Part shown: positions 8,736 to 18,210 of the stretch, one piece after another
How positions within the stretch are numbered: the stretch's first letter is position 1
How the letters are laid out: each line of letters starts with the position of its first letter
Assembly (NCBI GenBank): GCA_020636995.1
Contig: JACJWU010000006.1
Span: forward strand, 220,670 to 284,669
Direction of reading: 5' to 3'
DNA: 64,000 nt
DNA from: Actinomycetota bacterium
Lineage (GTDB): Bacteria > Actinomycetota > Actinomycetes > S36-B12 > UBA10799
The notes under the pieces: generated by a model
Told to the model about the DNA's origin: nothing
The model's database searches: none
The model's input: only the letters and a program-made list of their open reading frames with translations
Translations under genes and position numbers: made by a program

Positions 8736-8923
8736 TGTTCCCTCCTCGATTGAGTCCCACCGTTACTGATCGCTCTACGGCGATCACTGTCGACGCTATG
8801 CAGGGGCCCTCCTGCCGCCATCACCCGTCGAGGGGGAACGATCTCCCCCGCAGCGGGCGATGCGAACACGACCACAGGCCGGGAGACTCGTGTCGCGCCA
8901 GGGCGCGGATGGAGGGACATGCC

Positions 8924-10315
8924 ATGACCGATCAGACCTCCCGGCCAACCGTCGCCGATCGCGTCCTCTGCGGACGAGAGGCGAGATCACGAATCAGTCG
9001 GACCGGACACGCGCAGTGGACACCGGATCCGGATCGGCGCGATCCAGTGACGATCCTGAGCACTCAGAACGAGCAGCGGGTGCCATGGCTTGTCCCCATC
9101 CGCCATGCCCGGATGAGCGCTTCGCCGTTCACCTTCTACCGGGGGGCCGCCGCCATCATGGCCGAGGACCTCAGCGGGAGCCCGGACAGCGCGCTGTGGG
9201 TGCAGGCCGGCGGCGATGCGCACCTGTCGAACTTCGGCGCCTACGCATCGCCGAGCCGGGAGCTGGTGTTCGACGCCAACGACTTCGACGAGACTCTGCC
9301 GGGGCCCTGGGAATGGGACCTGAAGCGCCTGACCGCCAGCCTGGTGGTGGCCGGGCAGCACCTCGGTTTCCCCGAGTCGCAGAACCGCGAAATCGCGGCT
9401 CATGCGGTCCGGGCATACCGCAAAGCGATGGAACACTACGCGAAGATGCCGGTCTTGGACCTCTGGTACGACTACCTCGATGTCGACGACGTGAGGAAGT
9501 TGTCCGGGATGTCGGCCGAGGAACTCCACACGCGACTGGCCCGCTTCGAGGTCAAGGCGCGCAGCCGGACCAGCCTGCAGGCGCTGAGGAGACTCGCCAC
9601 CCGCGAGTCCGGGTCGTTGCGGATCCGCAGCCAACCACCCCTACTCGTACCGCTCGCACAGGTGCCCACCGAGTACGACTCAGAGACCACAGACAACGCC
9701 ACACGAGAGGCCTTCAGTCGCTACGCGGCGACCACCGAGGATCACATCCAGGTGCTGCTGTCCCGCTTCCGGTTCGTGGACATCGCCATCAAGGTAGTAG
9801 GCGTGGGCAGTGTCGGGACCCGCTGCTGGATCGTCCTGCTCGAAGGCCGCGACGACCAGGACCCTCTGTTCCTGCAGATCAAGGAGGCCGTGCCTTCGGT
9901 GCTGGAGGACCACCTTCGCCCCAGCCGATACCCCCACCAGGGTCAGCGGGTGGTGCAAGGCCAGCGTCTGGTGCAGGCGCAGACCGACATCTTCCTCGGA
10001 TGGACCACGGGGCTTGAGGGAAGGCACTTCTACGTGCGGCAATTGCGGGACTGGAAGGGGTCGGTCGATGTGGAGAACGCCACCCCCCGACAACTCCGGT
10101 TCTATGCCGCTCTGTGTGCCCGGACCCTGGCGCGAGGTCATGCCCGTTCCGGCGACCCCGTGGCGATATCGGCCTACATGGGCAGATCCGCCAAACTGGA
10201 CGACGCGATCGCGGAGTTCTCGGTGCGCTACGCCCGACAGAATCTCGAAGACTACGCACAGTTCAAGGACGCGATCGCAGATGGACGGCTGCCGGTGGCC
10301 GAGGAGGGATCGTGA
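8924..10315 (+). CDS. DUF2252 family protein (kinase-like fold)
   Basis: 463 residues from ATG 8924, which has GGAGGG upstream; the frame stays open 189 bp further 5' but the family starts here. Characteristic segments: FYRGAAAIMAEDL, GDAHLSNFGAY and FDANDFDETLPGPWEWDLKR, in the expected order. DUF2252 is distantly related to aminoglycoside phosphotransferase-type kinases, so a small-molecule phosphotransferase is possible but unproven. Only 22 bp separate it from the sulfatase maturase, so the two are probably co-transcribed. A GGGGGA/TCCCCC hairpin lies in the 188-bp upstream gap. Confidence 0.88.
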   Translation: MTDQTSRPTVADRVLCGREARSRISRTGHAQWTPDPDRRDPVTILSTQNEQRVPWLVPIRHARMSASPFTFYRGAAAIMAEDLSGSPDSALWVQAGGDAHLSNFGAYASPSRELVFDANDFDETLPGPWEWDLKRLTASLVVAGQHLGFPESQNREIAAHAVRAYRKAMEHYAKMPVLDLWYDYLDVDDVRKLSGMSAEELHTRLARFEVKARSRTSLQALRRLATRESGSLRIRSQPPLLVPLAQVPTEYDSETTDNATREAFSRYAATTEDHIQVLLSRFRFVDIAIKVVGVGSVGTRCWIVLLEGRDDQDPLFLQIKEAVPSVLEDHLRPSRYPHQGQRVVQGQRLVQAQTDIFLGWTTGLEGRHFYVRQLRDWKGSVDVENATPRQLRFYAALCARTLARGHARSGDPVAISAYMGRSAKLDDAIAEFSVRYARQNLEDYAQFKDAIADGRLPVAEEGS

Positions 10316-10337
10316 CGATGCGCCGGGGTGATCGGTC

Positions 10338-11786
10338 ATGAGGCCGACAGCCCCCGCTGCGCGCGCGTTCCATGTGATGAGCAAACCGACCGGCGCCATC
10401 TGCAATCTGGATTGCGAGTACTGCTTCTTCTTGTCCAAGGAGCAGTTGTACCCGGACAGCACCTTCCGCATGTCCGAATCCGTGCATGCCGCCTACGTCG
10501 AGCAACTCCTCGCGGCACACAACGGTGCGCCCGAGGTGGTCGTCGCGTTCCAGGGCGGCGAACCCACAATGATGGGCCTCGACTTCTTCCGGCACACACT
10601 GGAACTCGAAGAGAGGTTCCGGCGACCCGGCCAGCGGATCCTCAACACCATCCAGACCAACGCCACGTTGATCGACGACGAATGGGCCGCCTTCCTCAAG
10701 CGCCACGGCTTCCTTGTGGGCGTCTCCATCGACGGGCCCCGGGAGATGCACGACGCTTTCCGCGTGGACAAGGGCGGCAAGCCCACGTTCGACCGGGTCA
10801 TCGCGGGCTTGGAGACACTCAAGCGGCACGAGGTCGAGTGGAACGCCCTCACCACCGTGAACGCCGCCAACGGCGATCACGGCCGAGAGGTCTACGGCTT
10901 TCTGCGTGACGTGCTCGGGGCGTCGTTCATCCAGTTCATCCCGATCGTGGAACGGGGGACACCGGAACTGCTCGCGGCCACGGCGCGGGGCTGGACGTCC
11001 CCCAAACGTCCCCTCTACACACAGAGCGGGAGCGAGGTGACCCACCGCAGTGTGGGCCCCGGACAGTACGGCCGGTTCCTGATCGACGTCTTCGAGGACT
11101 GGGCGCGACACGACGTGGGGGATGTGTTTGTGCAGATGTTCGACACGTCGCTGGCGCATTGGCTCGGTTTGGGCCAGGTCGGACTGTGCGTGCACGCCCG
11201 CACGTGCGGCGACGCGGTGGCGCTCGAGCACAACGGCGACCTCTACTCCTGCGACCACTACGTCGAGCCCGACTATCTGCTGGGCAACATCACGCAGGGC
11301 CGCACGCTGCTGGACTTCGTGGACTCGCCGCAGCAACGGGCCTTCGGCGAGGCGAAGCTCCGCACGCTCCCGCAGTTCTGCATGTCCTGTGATGTGCGTT
11401 TCGCCTGCAACGGCGGATGCCCCAAGGACCGCTTCGCGACAGCACCCACCGGGGAACCGGGCGTCCACTATCTGTGCCCGAGCTACAAGGACTTCTTCTC
11501 CCACATCACGCAGCCAATGCACGTCATGGCCGACCTACTGCGGACTGATCAGGACGCGGCGGCGCTACGTGACTGGTACGCCGCTGCCGACGCCGAACGG
11601 TCCCGGAACGCCCCGTGCACCTGCGGCAGCGGGCGCAAGTGGAAGAAGTGCCACGCAGTCCCCTGGACAGCAGCCGTGCCCGCACCGGGGGTCGATGCGA
11701 TACCACCCATCGAGCCGGGAGAGGCTCCTAGGCTGAATCCACACGCGGCGTTGCCGACACAGGGCCGCAGTCAGGAGAGATCATGA
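10338..11786 (+). CDS. Radical SAM sulfatase maturase (anSME/AslB type) with SEC-C tail
   Basis: 482 residues. C22-x3-C26-x2-C29 (CNLDCEYC) binds the radical SAM cluster. FQGGEPTMMG and VSIDGP are conserved anSME segments, and the SPASM region supplies auxiliary-cluster cysteines (LCVHARTCGDAVALEHNG, SCDHYVEP, FCMSCDVRFACNGGCPKD). It would oxidise the CxPxR cysteine of sulfatases to formylglycine without oxygen; the sulfatase at 5183 is the obvious client. About residues 420-440 form a SEC-C zinc motif (CTCGSGRKWKKCH), not part of classic anSMEs. Overlaps the next gene by ATGA. Confidence 0.9.
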   Translation: MRPTAPAARAFHVMSKPTGAICNLDCEYCFFLSKEQLYPDSTFRMSESVHAAYVEQLLAAHNGAPEVVVAFQGGEPTMMGLDFFRHTLELEERFRRPGQRILNTIQTNATLIDDEWAAFLKRHGFLVGVSIDGPREMHDAFRVDKGGKPTFDRVIAGLETLKRHEVEWNALTTVNAANGDHGREVYGFLRDVLGASFIQFIPIVERGTPELLAATARGWTSPKRPLYTQSGSEVTHRSVGPGQYGRFLIDVFEDWARHDVGDVFVQMFDTSLAHWLGLGQVGLCVHARTCGDAVALEHNGDLYSCDHYVEPDYLLGNITQGRTLLDFVDSPQQRAFGEAKLRTLPQFCMSCDVRFACNGGCPKDRFATAPTGEPGVHYLCPSYKDFFSHITQPMHVMADLLRTDQDAAALRDWYAAADAERSRNAPCTCGSGRKWKKCHAVPWTAAVPAPGVDAIPPIEPGEAPRLNPHAALPTQGRSQERS

Positions 11787-13036
11787 ACGAGTCGAAGCCC
11801 GGCCAGACTCCGGTCGAGCCGGAAGCCGCGTTCGGTGATCTGCTGCCCGAGCGCCCCGACACCCCCGCACCCACCGCGGTGGCCGAGGCACCGGACTGGG
11901 TGATGCCGATGGTCCGCAAGATCATCTGGCGGGTCGTCTTCGTGGCTCTGATCGTGGCAGTGCTGCTGGTAATGGCCGCCAAGGCCCGCAGCCTGCTCAG
12001 CATGCTGTTCATCGCCGCGTTCTTCGGGATCGCGATGGAACCCGCAGTGAACCACCTGCACATGAAGCGGGGCATGAAGCGCGGCGCTGCGACCGGCCTG
12101 GTCTTCCTGCTCTCGGCGACCTTCCTCGTCGTCCTGACGTTCATCATGATCCCAGGACTCATCAACGTGGCCGGCGAGATGTCGAACACCTTGAAGTCGG
12201 CCATCCCGAAGATCAACGATCAGTTCAACACCGACTTCCCGACATCCAAGACCGACCCGGCGTTCGCCACCGCCGAGCAGAACGTGAAGGACTGGATCCA
12301 GACCAACGCATCGGACATCATGGGGTTCGCAAGTAGCACGATCGGCCTGATCTTCCAGTTCTTCACCATCGCCATGTTCGCGTTCTACTTCGCAGCCGAC
12401 GCCCCGCAGATCCGCCGTGCGATCCTCCGGCGGTTCTCCCCTGAACGGCAGCAGCGACTCGGGTGGGCCTGGGACACCGCCATCGAGCAGACCGGTGGGT
12501 ACCTGTATTCGCGCATGCTCCTCATGCTCATCAACGGCGGCCTGTTCTTCTTCGTCATGCTTCTGGTGGGCGTGGACTGGAAGATCGCCCTGCCCCTGTC
12601 GATCTTCGAAGGGTTCGTGGCGGAGTTCATCCCCGCGATCGGCACGTACATCGGGGCGGCGGTCCCGATCATCATCACGTGGGGTATCCAGGGGCTGACG
12701 TCCGCAGCGATCCTGCTGATCTGGACTCTGATCTACCAGCAACTCGAGAACTACTTCCTCAGCCCCAAGATCAGCGCGAAGACGATGGAGATCAACGGCG
12801 GCATCGCATTCGGCGCGGCAATGGCCGGCGGCGCGATCGGCGGACCGATGCTGGCGTTCATGTCCTTGCCGATCGCCGCCCTTGTGACGTCCTTCCTGAG
12901 GAACTTCGCACGAAGGTACCCGCTGGCCTACTTCTCGCCGTACGACGGCGACTACACCGAGGACGATGAACAGGCGAAGATCGAGGACAACCCGCAGGTC
13001 GTCCGGGGGGTCGCCGAGGAGTCTGACGCGTCCTGA
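11783..13036 (+). CDS. AI-2E family transporter (copy 1)
   Basis: 417 residues with about eight membrane segments. Conserved pieces include LFIAAFFGIAMEPAVNHLHM near the N-terminus, FFTIAMFAFYFAAD, and the C-terminal block LENYFLSPKISAKTMEINGG. The family includes autoinducer-2 exporters and Na+/H+ antiporters; substrate not predictable. Overlaps the maturase stop by 4 bp (ATGA), so translation is coupled. The protein at 16956 is a close paralogue, nearly collinear throughout. The C-terminal acidic tail faces the cytoplasm. Confidence 0.88.
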   Translation: MNESKPGQTPVEPEAAFGDLLPERPDTPAPTAVAEAPDWVMPMVRKIIWRVVFVALIVAVLLVMAAKARSLLSMLFIAAFFGIAMEPAVNHLHMKRGMKRGAATGLVFLLSATFLVVLTFIMIPGLINVAGEMSNTLKSAIPKINDQFNTDFPTSKTDPAFATAEQNVKDWIQTNASDIMGFASSTIGLIFQFFTIAMFAFYFAADAPQIRRAILRRFSPERQQRLGWAWDTAIEQTGGYLYSRMLLMLINGGLFFFVMLLVGVDWKIALPLSIFEGFVAEFIPAIGTYIGAAVPIIITWGIQGLTSAAILLIWTLIYQQLENYFLSPKISAKTMEINGGIAFGAAMAGGAIGGPMLAFMSLPIAALVTSFLRNFARRYPLAYFSPYDGDYTEDDEQAKIEDNPQVVRGVAEESDAS

Positions 13037-13148
13037 GACATCCGCCGCTGGGATTCTCCCATCCGAAGCGTTGACCGGCCCACCGGTGCGTCTGCCTATC
13101 ATGTGCTGGGACTTGCGTACCCCGCAGCGCAGCCATGAAGGGAACGTG

Positions 13149-15338
13149 ATGGACGTGGATTCTGTGACGACTCCCGCCACGCCCGCGTCAAAACTGCGCC
13201 CACCACGGGTCCGTCACGTCGAACTGACTCGCGAGGACTTGCTGTCGGATCCGAAGATCCTCCAGGCCGAGGTGCTCGCCATCTGCGCACCCGCCGGGTA
13301 CGGGAAGACCACGCTCGCGATCCAATGGGCCTCGCGCGCAGATCGATCGACCATCTGGCTGACCCTCGATGAGGCCGACAACGACCCGGTCGTGCTCATG
13401 TCTAGCGTCCTTGCCGGTGCGCGGCACGCAGGTTTCGACCTTCCCAGCCCGGCAGAATCACTCACATCCTCCGAACCGGCGTTCACGCGACGGGTTCTGA
13501 CGGACTTCCGGCAGGTCATCGGACGACTGGCTGAGCCCGTAACGGTCGTCCTGGACGACGTGCACGTCATCGATGACGCCCAGTGTCGACGGATCCTCAG
13601 CGCGTTGGTCGATGAGTTGCCCATCGGCTCGCAACTCGCCCTCGTCGGGCGGAGTCTGAACGGGGCTACGCTGCCCCTGTGGCGCGGACAGGGCCGCGTG
13701 GTCGACATCACCGGACCGGACCTGCAGTTCGACACGGACCTGACCCGCAGCGCCTTGGGGCAGTTCACGGAGATGCCGGTGTCCGACGCGGTTGCCGAGA
13801 TGGTGCAGACCACAACCCAGGGGTGGCCCGTGGCCGTCTTCCTCATGTCCGAGCGCCCCGCCGGCATCTCGTCGGCGGTCGCGGCTCCCGGTCCCGGGGC
13901 GATCGATGAGTTCATCGAGACCGAGATCCTGCAACCGATGCCGGAGGAAGTGCGCCGCTTCGTCTGCGAGACCGCCGCTCTGGGTGTCGTGAACGCGGAC
14001 CTCGCAGAGTACGCGACCGGAACTGTGGGGGCGGCCCACATGCTCGGCACGCAGATCACCACGGTCCTCATCCAGCGGACCGTGGACGGCTGGTACGGCT
14101 ACCACCCGCTGATGCGCGAGTGCGCGACGGGGATCATGTCGCGAGATGCTCCCGACCGCCTGCGCGAGATCTTCAGCCGTGCCGCCCGGTGGCACCTGCA
14201 GAACGGCCACTCGGACACCGCCGCACAGTACGCTCTGACATCCGGTGACTGGCCGACCATGGGTGAGGTCATCTGGCCGGCGGCCCGGTTGTCGCTGCTG
14301 CGGGGCAGCACCAGGACCGTGCAGACGTGGCTGGCCCGCGCCGGCGACATCGCCGTCATGCGCGTGCCGCAGTTGAGCTTGACCGCAGCCTGGACGGGCC
14401 TGGCAACCGGCGACTTCGGCCAGACCCTGCGCTACGCCCGGTCGACTGTGGAGGCCATGCCTGATGGATGGCAGGACGACCTCTCCACGACCGACATCGC
14501 CCCGCACCTGGCACTGTTGCTCGCGGTGACCGGCTACGGTCTCGATGGAGCCGCTGAGGCCGCCGACCTCGCCGGTCGCGCCTGGGATACCGTGCACGCC
14601 GAGGATCCAATACAAGCGCTCGCCGCCGTGATCACCGGGCTGAACCGCGCCCTCATAGGGGATCCTGGCGCACAGAGCGCGCTGAAGCAGGCATCGGCAC
14701 TCGCCCGCTCGACGGGCATCCCCTCTTCCGAAGTGGAGTCACTGGCACTGCTCGGACTGGTGCAGATGGCCGACGGTCAGGACACGGCCGGTTGCGACTC
14801 CATCCAGGAGGCCACGACCTCATACGCCTTCCACGACCTGGACGAGATGATCTCGACGACCGGCGTCTTGAGGATGGCCCACGTCGCATCCACCGTCTTC
14901 CGAGGTCGCGTGGCCGACACCCATACGGCGATCGAGGCGCTGCACCAGGTGCGGCCCGCTTTGGAGAGCGCGTTCCCCTGGTTCCGGCCCCTTTGCGGTG
15001 GAGTGCTCGCGTTCGCCGCGGTGCGAACCGGCGACACGAACGGATACCGGGAGTACGCCACCTGGTGTGAGGACTCGCGGGCGCCCGAGGCAGGGCTGTG
15101 CCGCAGATTGCTCGCACGCGCGGAGCATGAATTCGCAGTGGCAAGCCCACTGCAGCAACTGAGTCCGGCCGAGTTGCGGGTCTGGGAACTGCTGAAGAGC
15201 CGGATGACCCTCAGCGAGATCGCCGACCAGCTCTTCCTCTCTCGCGAGACCGTCAAGAGCCATACGGTGTCGATCTACCGCAAGCTGGGCGTGGCCTCAC
15301 GACGCCAAGCCCAGGACCTGGCCGAGTCCTGGGGCTGA
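13149..15338 (+). CDS. MalT-like ATP-dependent LuxR family regulator
   Basis: 729 residues from ATG 13149, with AAGGGA upstream; a longer in-frame extension back to 12966 overlaps the transporter gene and looks non-coding. Walker A APAGYGKTTL at 48-55 and Walker B TVVLDDVHVI mark a STAND-type ATPase. A helical TPR-like middle region follows, then a LuxR HTH at about 670-729 (LSPAELRVWELLK, SLYRKLGV-like IYRKLGVASR). Such proteins switch on transcription after binding a small ligand. Likely targets are the neighbouring envelope genes, by position only. Confidence 0.92.
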   Translation: MDVDSVTTPATPASKLRPPRVRHVELTREDLLSDPKILQAEVLAICAPAGYGKTTLAIQWASRADRSTIWLTLDEADNDPVVLMSSVLAGARHAGFDLPSPAESLTSSEPAFTRRVLTDFRQVIGRLAEPVTVVLDDVHVIDDAQCRRILSALVDELPIGSQLALVGRSLNGATLPLWRGQGRVVDITGPDLQFDTDLTRSALGQFTEMPVSDAVAEMVQTTTQGWPVAVFLMSERPAGISSAVAAPGPGAIDEFIETEILQPMPEEVRRFVCETAALGVVNADLAEYATGTVGAAHMLGTQITTVLIQRTVDGWYGYHPLMRECATGIMSRDAPDRLREIFSRAARWHLQNGHSDTAAQYALTSGDWPTMGEVIWPAARLSLLRGSTRTVQTWLARAGDIAVMRVPQLSLTAAWTGLATGDFGQTLRYARSTVEAMPDGWQDDLSTTDIAPHLALLLAVTGYGLDGAAEAADLAGRAWDTVHAEDPIQALAAVITGLNRALIGDPGAQSALKQASALARSTGIPSSEVESLALLGLVQMADGQDTAGCDSIQEATTSYAFHDLDEMISTTGVLRMAHVASTVFRGRVADTHTAIEALHQVRPALESAFPWFRPLCGGVLAFAAVRTGDTNGYREYATWCEDSRAPEAGLCRRLLARAEHEFAVASPLQQLSPAELRVWELLKSRMTLSEIADQLFLSRETVKSHTVSIYRKLGVASRRQAQDLAESWG

Positions 15339-15370
15339 ACGTCAGCGCCGGATAAGGCAGCTGGCCGCAG

Positions 15371-15685
15371 TCAGCCGAGGATCTTCGCCTTCTGCGCGGC
15401 GAACTCCTCATCGGTGAGGATGCCCTGCTCGTGCAGTTCGCCGAGCTGCTTGAGCTGCTCGATCTTGTCATCCATGCCACCGGTGGCCGGTGCGGCAGCG
15501 GGGGCGGGCGCTGGCGGTGCGGCCTGCTGCGGTTGCTGCGGTTGCTGCGGTTGCTGCTGTTGCTGCTCCTGTTGCGCCTTCTTCTCCCAGCGCCCGTACT
15601 GACGACGGGAGACGCCGTTGGAGACGGCGGTCGCGGTTCCGGCGATGACGGCGGTGCGGGCAACGCCGCGGATCAGACCTGGCAT
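15371..15685 (-). CDS. SHOCT domain protein with glutamine/proline-rich linker
   Basis: 104 residues. The hydrophobic N-terminus (GVARTAVIAGTATAVSNGV) could sit in a membrane. A Q/P/A-rich linker (about 37-68, many QQP units) follows, then a C-terminal SHOCT motif (about 72-103: IEQLKQLGELHEQGILTDEE). SHOCT is a short oligomerisation helix pair. The start at 15685 overlaps the upstream DUF6325 stop by one base (TGATG), so the two are translationally coupled. This SHOCT/DUF6325 pair is common in actinobacteria; its function is not established. Confidence 0.88.
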   Translation of the reverse strand: MPGLIRGVARTAVIAGTATAVSNGVSRRQYGRWEKKAQQEQQQQQPQQPQQPQQAAPPAPAPAAAPATGGMDDKIEQLKQLGELHEQGILTDEEFAAQKAKILG

Positions 15686-16140
15686 CAGGCGTTCTCCTCT
15701 TCCTGGGTTTCGAGTGCTGCGATGATTGCGTTGATCGGGATGCGGCCGTTGGCGATCAGGTCCGCTCCGGCCTTGCGCAGAGCGGTGGCGAAGGGCGCGG
15801 CCCACGTGTTCTCGTAGACCAAGATCGCCCCGATCGCACCGGGCGTCATGATCGACGCGGTCTCGGCGATGTCCTCGTCGTCGAGGATGCCGGTCGATGC
15901 ACCTGCGAAGACCGCCAGATCGCCTGCCACAGCCTCTTGGATGTCGTTGAGGTCGATGACAGCGACATCGCCGTCAACGCTCTTGGCGATGATCGCCACG
16001 TCGAGGATGCGTACGATTCCGCGATCCACCAGGTCGATCAGGTGAGGCAGCGCCTCACCGGTCGGGTTTCCGTCGGGGTACTCGACGACGAGGTAGTCGA
16101 TCGGTCCTAGTTGCACCTCGTCGGTGGTCTCTTCTGTCAT
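15685..16140 (-). CDS. DUF6325 family protein
   Basis: 151 residues, starting at ATG 16140, which has GAAGGGA 6 nt upstream. Characteristic text: GPIDYLVVEYP near the N-terminus, LVDRGIVRILDVAII, and the C-terminal ENTWAAPFATALRKAGADLI. This is an alpha/beta protein related to DUF1269 proteins and reminiscent of the N-terminal part of the sulfatase at 5183. It is followed by the SHOCT protein in an operon. Function unknown, often listed among stress-associated membrane-linked proteins. Confidence 0.87.
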   Translation of the reverse strand: MTEETTDEVQLGPIDYLVVEYPDGNPTGEALPHLIDLVDRGIVRILDVAIIAKSVDGDVAVIDLNDIQEAVAGDLAVFAGASTGILDDEDIAETASIMTPGAIGAILVYENTWAAPFATALRKAGADLIANGRIPINAIIAALETQEEENA

Positions 16141-16314
16141 TTCCATCCCTTCGCTGGACACCTCATCGTAAACGGATCCTGGCGCATCGACCCACCCCGT
16201 CGTTCGCGCCGGTCAGCGCAACCGTAGACGGGAGGCGACGAAGTCACCATCACCCGTGCAGGGTGAATCCCGCTGGTGCCGCAACACCCACCCACGTACG
16301 GCGAGAATAGGACC

Positions 16315-16884
16315 GTGCTGCAGGCCGCCCGGGAGATCGCCCATGAGATGTCGCAGGTCGACCGCGCCCTGTACGCCGCCGTGGCAGCGACCCCCACGCC
16401 CTATCTCGACGATGGACTGCGGAACCTGTCGCGGGCGGCAGACAAGTCCGTCCTGTGGATGGCGGTCGCCGGCGGCATGGCCGCGCTGGGTGGACCCCGT
16501 CAACGTCGGGCCGCTGCAACCGGCCTGGCCAGCATCGGGGTGGCCAGCCTGCTGGTGAACGCCGGTTTCAAGTCACTGGCCCGCCGCAAGCGGCCCGAGC
16601 GCCAGGAGGAACCGGGGGACCGGCACGTGCCCATGCCCTCCTCCACGTCGTTCCCATCGGGACACTCGGCCTCGGCGTTCGCCTTCGCGCAAGGGGTCTC
16701 CTCCGTCACACCCGAGTTGTCCGTCCCACTGCATCTGGCCGCGGTCGCGGTCGCCTACTCACGAGTGCACACCGGCGTTCACTACCCCGGTGATGTCGTA
16801 GCAGGCTCCATGATCGGCATCGTCACGGGTGGCGCGGTGGGCCGGGTATCCGGCCGCCGCGCGGCAAGCAGGCGCACCGTCTGA
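16315..16884 (+). CDS. PAP2 family phosphatase
   Basis: About 189 residues with all three phosphatase motifs: KSLARRKRP (KxxxxxxRP), SFPSGHSAS (PSGH) and SRVHTGVHYPGD (SRxxxxxHxxxD). The enzyme would dephosphorylate a lipid phosphate or undecaprenyl pyrophosphate at the membrane. I take GTG 16315 as start because GAGAAT lies 6 nt upstream and the family begins near DRALYAAV; GTG 16276 is also in frame. It diverges from the DUF6325/SHOCT pair. Confidence 0.88.
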   Translation: MLQAAREIAHEMSQVDRALYAAVAATPTPYLDDGLRNLSRAADKSVLWMAVAGGMAALGGPRQRRAAATGLASIGVASLLVNAGFKSLARRKRPERQEEPGDRHVPMPSSTSFPSGHSASAFAFAQGVSSVTPELSVPLHLAAVAVAYSRVHTGVHYPGDVVAGSMIGIVTGGAVGRVSGRRAASRRTV

Positions 16885-16955
16885 CACGCATGACGTCCGT
16901 AACCCTGAACGCCGTGGGCACGAGTAGCCTATGAGCGCTCTGCAGAGGAGGAACC

Positions 16956-18185
16956 ATGGACGACAACGGCAAGCCCACCCCCGAAGCCGCATTCGGCGAT
17001 GCCTTGCCCGAGCGCCCCGACATGGCACCGCCACCCCCGGTGGCCGAGGCGCCCGACTGGATAATGCCCATGGTCCGCAAGATCATCTGGCGGGTCGTGA
17101 TCGTGCTGCTCGTGACCGCGCTACTGATCGTGATGGCGCTCAAGGCACGCAACCTCCTGAGCATGCTGTTCATCGCGGGGTTCTTCGGGATCGCGATGGA
17201 ACCGGCCGTGAATCACCTCCACATGAAGCGGGGCATGAAACGCGGCGCGGCGACCGGGCTGGTCTTCGTGGTATCGGCGACCTTCCTGCTGGTGCTGGTC
17301 TTCGTCATGATCCCCGGTCTAGTGGCGGTGGCAGGTGAACTGTCCAACAGCCTCAAGGGCGCCATTCCTAAGATCAACGATCAGTTCGGCACCACCTTCC
17401 CGACCTCCAAGACCGACCCGGCCTTCGCGACGGCGGAGGAGAACGTCAAGAACTGGCTCCAGGACCACGCCACCGATCTGATGGGCTTCGCAGGCAACAC
17501 GATCGGACTGATGTTCCAGTTCTTCACCATCGCGATGTTCGCCTTCTACTTCGCGGCCGACGCCCCCCAGATCCGGCGCGCGATCCTGCGCAAGTTCGCC
17601 CCCGAGCAACAGCAGCGACTCGGCTGGGCCTGGGACACCGCGATCGAACAGACCGGCGGCTACCTCTACTCCCGACTGCTCCTCATGGTGATCAACGGCG
17701 GCTTGTTCTTCTTCGTCATGCTGCTGGTCGGTGTGTCATGGACGATCGCGCTCCCGATGGCCATCTTCGAGGGTTTCGTGGCAGAGTTCATCCCCGCTGT
17801 CGGAACCTACATCGGGGCTGCCGTGCCGATCCTTTTCACCTTGGTCATCCAGGGCCTGACCGCTGCGGTCATCCTGCTGATCTGGACGCTGATCTACCAG
17901 CAGTTGGAAAACTACTTCCTCAGCCCGAAGATCAGCGCGAAGACCATGGAGATCAACGGTGGAGTCGCGTTCGGGGCGGCCATCGCCGGCGGTGCGATCG
18001 GCGGCCCGATGCTCGCATTCATGTCACTGCCGATCGCAGCACTGATCACGTCCTTCGTGAAGAACTTCTCGCGCCGCTATCCGCTGACGTACTTCTCGCC
18101 CTACGACGGCGATTACACCGAGAAGGACGAGGACGCGGCGATCGAGGCCAACCCGCATGTGGTGCGCGAGGTGCCCCAGGACTGA
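16956..18185 (+). CDS. AI-2E family transporter (copy 2)
   Basis: 409 residues, clearly a paralogue of the protein at 11783: most of the sequence is identical, including MEPAVNHLHMKRGMKRGAAT, FFTIAMFAFYFAADAPQIRR and the LSPKISAKTMEINGG block. Differences lie in the first 25 and last 15 residues and at scattered conservative sites. GAGGAGG precedes the ATG, so unlike copy 1 it has its own ribosome binding site and probably its own promoter (TAGCCT at about 16926). The substrate is unknown. Confidence 0.88.
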   Translation: MDDNGKPTPEAAFGDALPERPDMAPPPPVAEAPDWIMPMVRKIIWRVVIVLLVTALLIVMALKARNLLSMLFIAGFFGIAMEPAVNHLHMKRGMKRGAATGLVFVVSATFLLVLVFVMIPGLVAVAGELSNSLKGAIPKINDQFGTTFPTSKTDPAFATAEENVKNWLQDHATDLMGFAGNTIGLMFQFFTIAMFAFYFAADAPQIRRAILRKFAPEQQQRLGWAWDTAIEQTGGYLYSRLLLMVINGGLFFFVMLLVGVSWTIALPMAIFEGFVAEFIPAVGTYIGAAVPILFTLVIQGLTAAVILLIWTLIYQQLENYFLSPKISAKTMEINGGVAFGAAIAGGAIGGPMLAFMSLPIAALITSFVKNFSRRYPLTYFSPYDGDYTEKDEDAAIEANPHVVREVPQD

Positions 18186-18210
18186 TGCCGGAACCCGCCC
18201 ACCTGGGCAG

